Below are positions 60,526 through 64,000 of a DNA stretch of 64,000 nt, piece after piece. Made by a program: the position numbers and the translations under genes. The notes below the pieces were generated by a model, which was given only the letters and a program-made list of their open reading frames with translations, did no database searches and was not told the origin of the DNA. This DNA is from Typhlomys cinereus (Eukaryota; Chordata; Mammalia; Rodentia; Platacanthomyidae), in contig JALPQD010000294.1 of assembly GCA_023101885.1 (NCBI GenBank), positions 1,849,501 through 1,913,500 on the forward strand, given 5' to 3'. Each line of letters starts with the position of its first letter. Position 1 is the stretch's first letter.

Positions 60526-63480
60526 AGAAGACACTGATCCCCATGTGCATTCCAATGTCTTTAATGTTACTCTGGTGCTATTTCAGCAGAGTAGTTGCAA
60601 AATCTCACTATTATCTAAAGAATGCAAAATTTTCAATGTTTTCTAGTTGAATTTGACTATGAAATGGGAATTAAAGAAAAATTCTAATTTTTCCATCAAG
60701 GTTTGCTGGAAAAGGATAGTTTTTATTTTATCATTTTTTTTTTTTTTGGTCTTGGTTGGATCTGGGCTGTAAAGAAAAGGCATTTGTTTGCATTCTGTTG
60801 TTGGTTTCTGTGGTATTTTGGGACTCCAAGTATAATAAATATTATGAGTTCCCTTGTTATATCCTGAGGCCTTAAGGTCCATAGTTTGCCTGTCTTCTTA
60901 TCTCCATTTTCTAGAATTTTCTTACTTGTTTTACATATCATACACACATCTTCCCTTCCCTCTAAGTTCTATTGTCTACATGCTATATCTATTTGGAGTG
61001 TCTGTTCTAGCTTCTGAAACTTCCCAATCACTGTTTTTTCACAAACAAATCAAATGTCAAAAAACATTAAAAATCCTTTTGCCTGAGTTTTGTAGTACTG
61101 TATAAGAATGATCATATTTTTATATATGAGAAAGCTCTCTCTAAAATGATAAACTAATTATTTGAATTTCCACTGGCCCTAATGTCTATCATAGCTTTCT
61201 CTCCAATGATTCCTTTAGGTTCTAAAATGTGATGTTATGCTTATAATATACTGCATGCCTGATGTTTTATGTGCAGTATCTTGCTGAGTCACATCAATAA
61301 CCAAGTGCAATAACATTTTTATTTTAGCAAGAAAATTAATTGCCCTGACTATGTTACATAGTAATTACCAACTAAGTGGGAATCATTATTCAGGTATCCT
61401 GACTTACATTCGATTTTTCTTCCTTATGCTTTCAGGAGTCAGAAAAATGATTGTTTATGATTATAGATTAGAATGTGAAAAAATTAAACAAACTGTCTGT
61501 TCACAAAATATAATGATTATCTCAGACACTTTTAGCTTAAAGGGAAAAATATTAATCCATCTTTTATTCCTAAAATGTAGTTCCAGGTAAATATCTTCTT
61601 CCAGAATTACCTTTCTGTAATTAGTATATCGAACTCTGAGTAGAGATTAAGTAAAGAAGATTTTCAAGAAGGATGTGAATAATCTAAGTGTTTCCTAAAT
61701 ATCAAAGTCACCATTTTCCTATGTATTGGAGCTGAAGAAATTCAGAAGTTGGGAAATATAGCTGCACAAATTGGATACCATATAACTCTTGAATGTCATA
61801 GGAATTATTTTCAAAGTTCATTTAACAATAAGACAGAATCGATGTTAAAGATGGAGGAGGGATGCAAAACAGAAGAGAGGGTGCAAAGAACTGTAGATAC
61901 AGAGCTGTATATGGAGAGAAGGACCAGAACTCAATACAGGAGGTGCTCTATCTATGACTGGACAAAAGGGAAATATTCCATCAACTAGCTCTCACAGGTG
62001 CCATAGCTAAATGGTTGGAATCTGTAATTCAGCTTGGTACTTCATGCAGGCACAAGGACCAGCCTTAGAGACAAAAACTATCTTCTGGAAGTATGTCAAT
62101 TATCAACTGCTACATAAAAGTTGACTCCAAAACTTAATGGTTTTGAACATGTTTTTTATCATTTCATAAGAGCTGCAGTAAGTGTTAGACTATGACTGAT
62201 TCTCTCTCAAAGCTCAGTGAAGAAAGATCTTCCCCTACAACACGTGTATGGTTCCATTGCATTTAGTTCTGTACTAGCTGTTCCATCGAGAACTTCAATT
62301 ATGAAGTTATCCAGAATATCTTGCCATATAATCTTTTTCCAAAGCAGCTCACAACATGACTTACTTAGAGCAAGAAAGATGAAACACAGGGCAAAAAGAC
62401 ATAGGCGAGAGTCTTTGTAAATCAATCTCAAGTATCTTTGATAACTTAGTCTATTCATAACTAAACCATCACTATGTAATGGAACAAGCCACTACAATCT
62501 GGCCCATTCTCAAGGGGTAAAGTACAGAGATGCCTGGCTGCTATATGTAAACAGTTTATCATAGGAGTGGAATTAGTCAATTGTCCTGCATTAAAAACCC
62601 ACTAAAATCAATGTTTTTAAAAGAGAAAAATATAAAGTGAATTTGTTAAATTAGTAACAATGGCAGTTTGTTTTGTCTCATGACTGCATGATCTCTTTGG
62701 GTCCCTCTACATTTCCAGATTATTCTGCTCTTTTCAGTCACTAAGTTGTTTTTATTTACTAATAGTCTTGTCTGCGGTTCATTCAGGCTTCTATTTTGGA
62801 TGCCACAAATTCCATTTACCTTGTAAATCCATACTGATTCTTTCTGTTATTCTTGATCTAGGAGTTTATATCAATGGCCTACTTTCTATCTTTGGATGGA
62901 GTTTAGTTTTTTCCTAAGACTGCCAAAATACCAGAGAGAATAAAGGCATTAAAATTTGGGTACTTGTTTCTGTTCTCATCTCTCAACTGAAGGTCACAGC
63001 TCAGGCTGTGTCTCTCCCCACATGAGTTCTGTCACTGCCCTTCTATTGATGTACTGACTAGATATGGGATTACATAATTTTTTCTGATTCCCAGTCCCTA
63101 CTCATTATTTTGCAAACAACCCATTTTTCAAACTGTTGTCAAGCATCAGTGAGACCATGAAATGCCATGTTTTCTCAAAGAGTGGTTGAGTCATGTCCCC
63201 CAATACTCTTCCCCTTCCTAGTATTAATGTTACAAAACTACTTTCCTCTCCTAACCAAATCAATCTCTCCATATTACTTTCAAAGAGAAGTATCTGAAGA
63301 AAGTCTTTGATTGTTTGTACCACTTTCAGGTCAAAGTTGATCACCAGTTTATTTAACTATGGGGAGTTAAAGATGACATGGGGACAAGAAGCTTGAGAAG
63401 TATATGTTGCCTTAATAATGCATAGGTGCTAGCACAGACATCCATCACTATTTTAGGTGTTGTTGGCAGGACTGTAAAAT
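60526..63480. other. Intergenic, no gene seen
   Basis: AT-rich sequence with a poly(T) run at about 60735-60748. Open frames are under 85 codons without recognisable features. A weak ancient-repeat-like phrase (CTCCAAAACTTAATGGTTTT) occurs near 62130. Confidence 0.5.
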
Positions 63481-63489
63481 TTCCCACTA

Positions 63490-63620
63490 TGTTTTTGAGA
63501 CATTGTCTTGCTCTGCAGCCGAGGCTAGTCTGGAAATGTTCTAGGTTGGCCTGAGAATCACAATTCTCCTCCCTCAACCTCCTAAATGCCAGGAGTACAG
63601 GCGTATATCATCACCACATA
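63490..63620 (-). repeat. B1-like SINE
   Basis: TTTTGAGACATTGTCTTGCT, then GCAGCCGAGGCTAGTCTGGA, CTCCTCCCTCAACCTCCTAA and GCCAGGAGTACAGGCG on the + strand form the reverse complement of a B1 SINE. Confidence 0.8.
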
Positions 63621-63643
63621 ATCCATAAAATATCCTTCATGTG

Positions 63644-64000
63644 TGTTATAGTTAGATATAGGTGTCAACTTGATGGTTGAGAGTTTGAGCTTTGGGCACA
63701 CTTGTAGAGAATTGGTAGTTGAGTCGAGCCCAGAGTGAACCTGCATGAGATTGTCTAGTAGATGGGGGAAAGCCCAACCTATGGGTGAGTCATTCTAGTT
63801 CCTAGGCAGTTGAATAAAATGGAGGGAGCTTCTTGAAAAGAGGGGCATTTTAGACAAACCAGCTAGACACGTTGGTCTGGTAAATAAGGATTGTCTGTCT
63901 TGCAGCTGTTACTCGGATCTGGTGCAGCCAGCTTCCTCGGTCCTTTGATGATGGTGCATACTCTCCTACAAACTGGACTAAGAACTCTAACCAGATTATT
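63644..64000 (+). mobile_element. ERVL-MaLR LTR, cut by window end
   Basis: It starts TGTTATAGTTAGATATAGGT and continues CAACTTGATGG, GGGCACACTTGTAGAGAATT and GAGATTGTCTAGTAGATGGG, the sense strand of the family seen reversed at 34959, 47349 and 51454. The polyadenylation end lies beyond the window. Confidence 0.85.

Overview
This window is mammalian, almost certainly rodent, chromosomal DNA. It is AT-rich and CpG-poor, has no compact gene layout, and is packed with rodent-type interspersed repeats: a tRNA-headed SINE related to B2, RSINE1/B4-, B1- and ID-like SINEs, ERVL-MaLR LTRs and L1 3' ends. The long-tailed SINE family and the L1 3' UTR do not look like the common mouse or rat subfamilies, so I lean towards a non-murine rodent. 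That lean is inference.

The only protein-coding gene I can establish is the 3' end of Bmper (BMP-binding endothelial regulator) on the + strand. Its penultimate exon (24092-24222) and last exon (33557-33738) are joined by a GT-AG intron of 9,334 bp and together encode the last 103 residues: the end of the C8 region and a complete 10-cysteine TIL domain. Bases 1-24091 are then Bmper intron (no earlier exon recognised). The 3' UTR starts at 33739 with polyadenylation signals at 34024, 34836, 34857 and 34904. Everything after about 34.93 kb is non-genic as far as I can see.

Layout: 1-24 kb is upstream intron with old L1 3' ends, LTRs, SINEs, a perfect 64-bp inverted repeat (4902/5666) and an unrecognised 120-codon reading frame on the - strand (13526-13888). 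24-34 kb holds the Bmper terminal exons and last intron, the latter with L2-like and SINE sequence and a perfect 241-bp tandem duplication (31069-31551). 35-38 kb has a solo MaLR LTR inserted into one of two paralogous repeat copies, then an L1 with a 5' inversion. 38-51 kb is mostly unassigned sequence with scattered SINEs, LTRs and microsatellites. 51.4-53.9 kb is a two-LTR MaLR provirus with a second solo LTR nested in its 5' LTR. 54.5-57.5 kb is a 5'-truncated L1 with a broken ORF2. 57.9-60.5 kb holds older L1 pieces. The window ends inside another MaLR LTR.

I found no novel multi-gene system. The notable content is structural: precise recent duplications, a twin-priming L1, nested retroelements with readable target-site duplications, and one unexplained reading frame.
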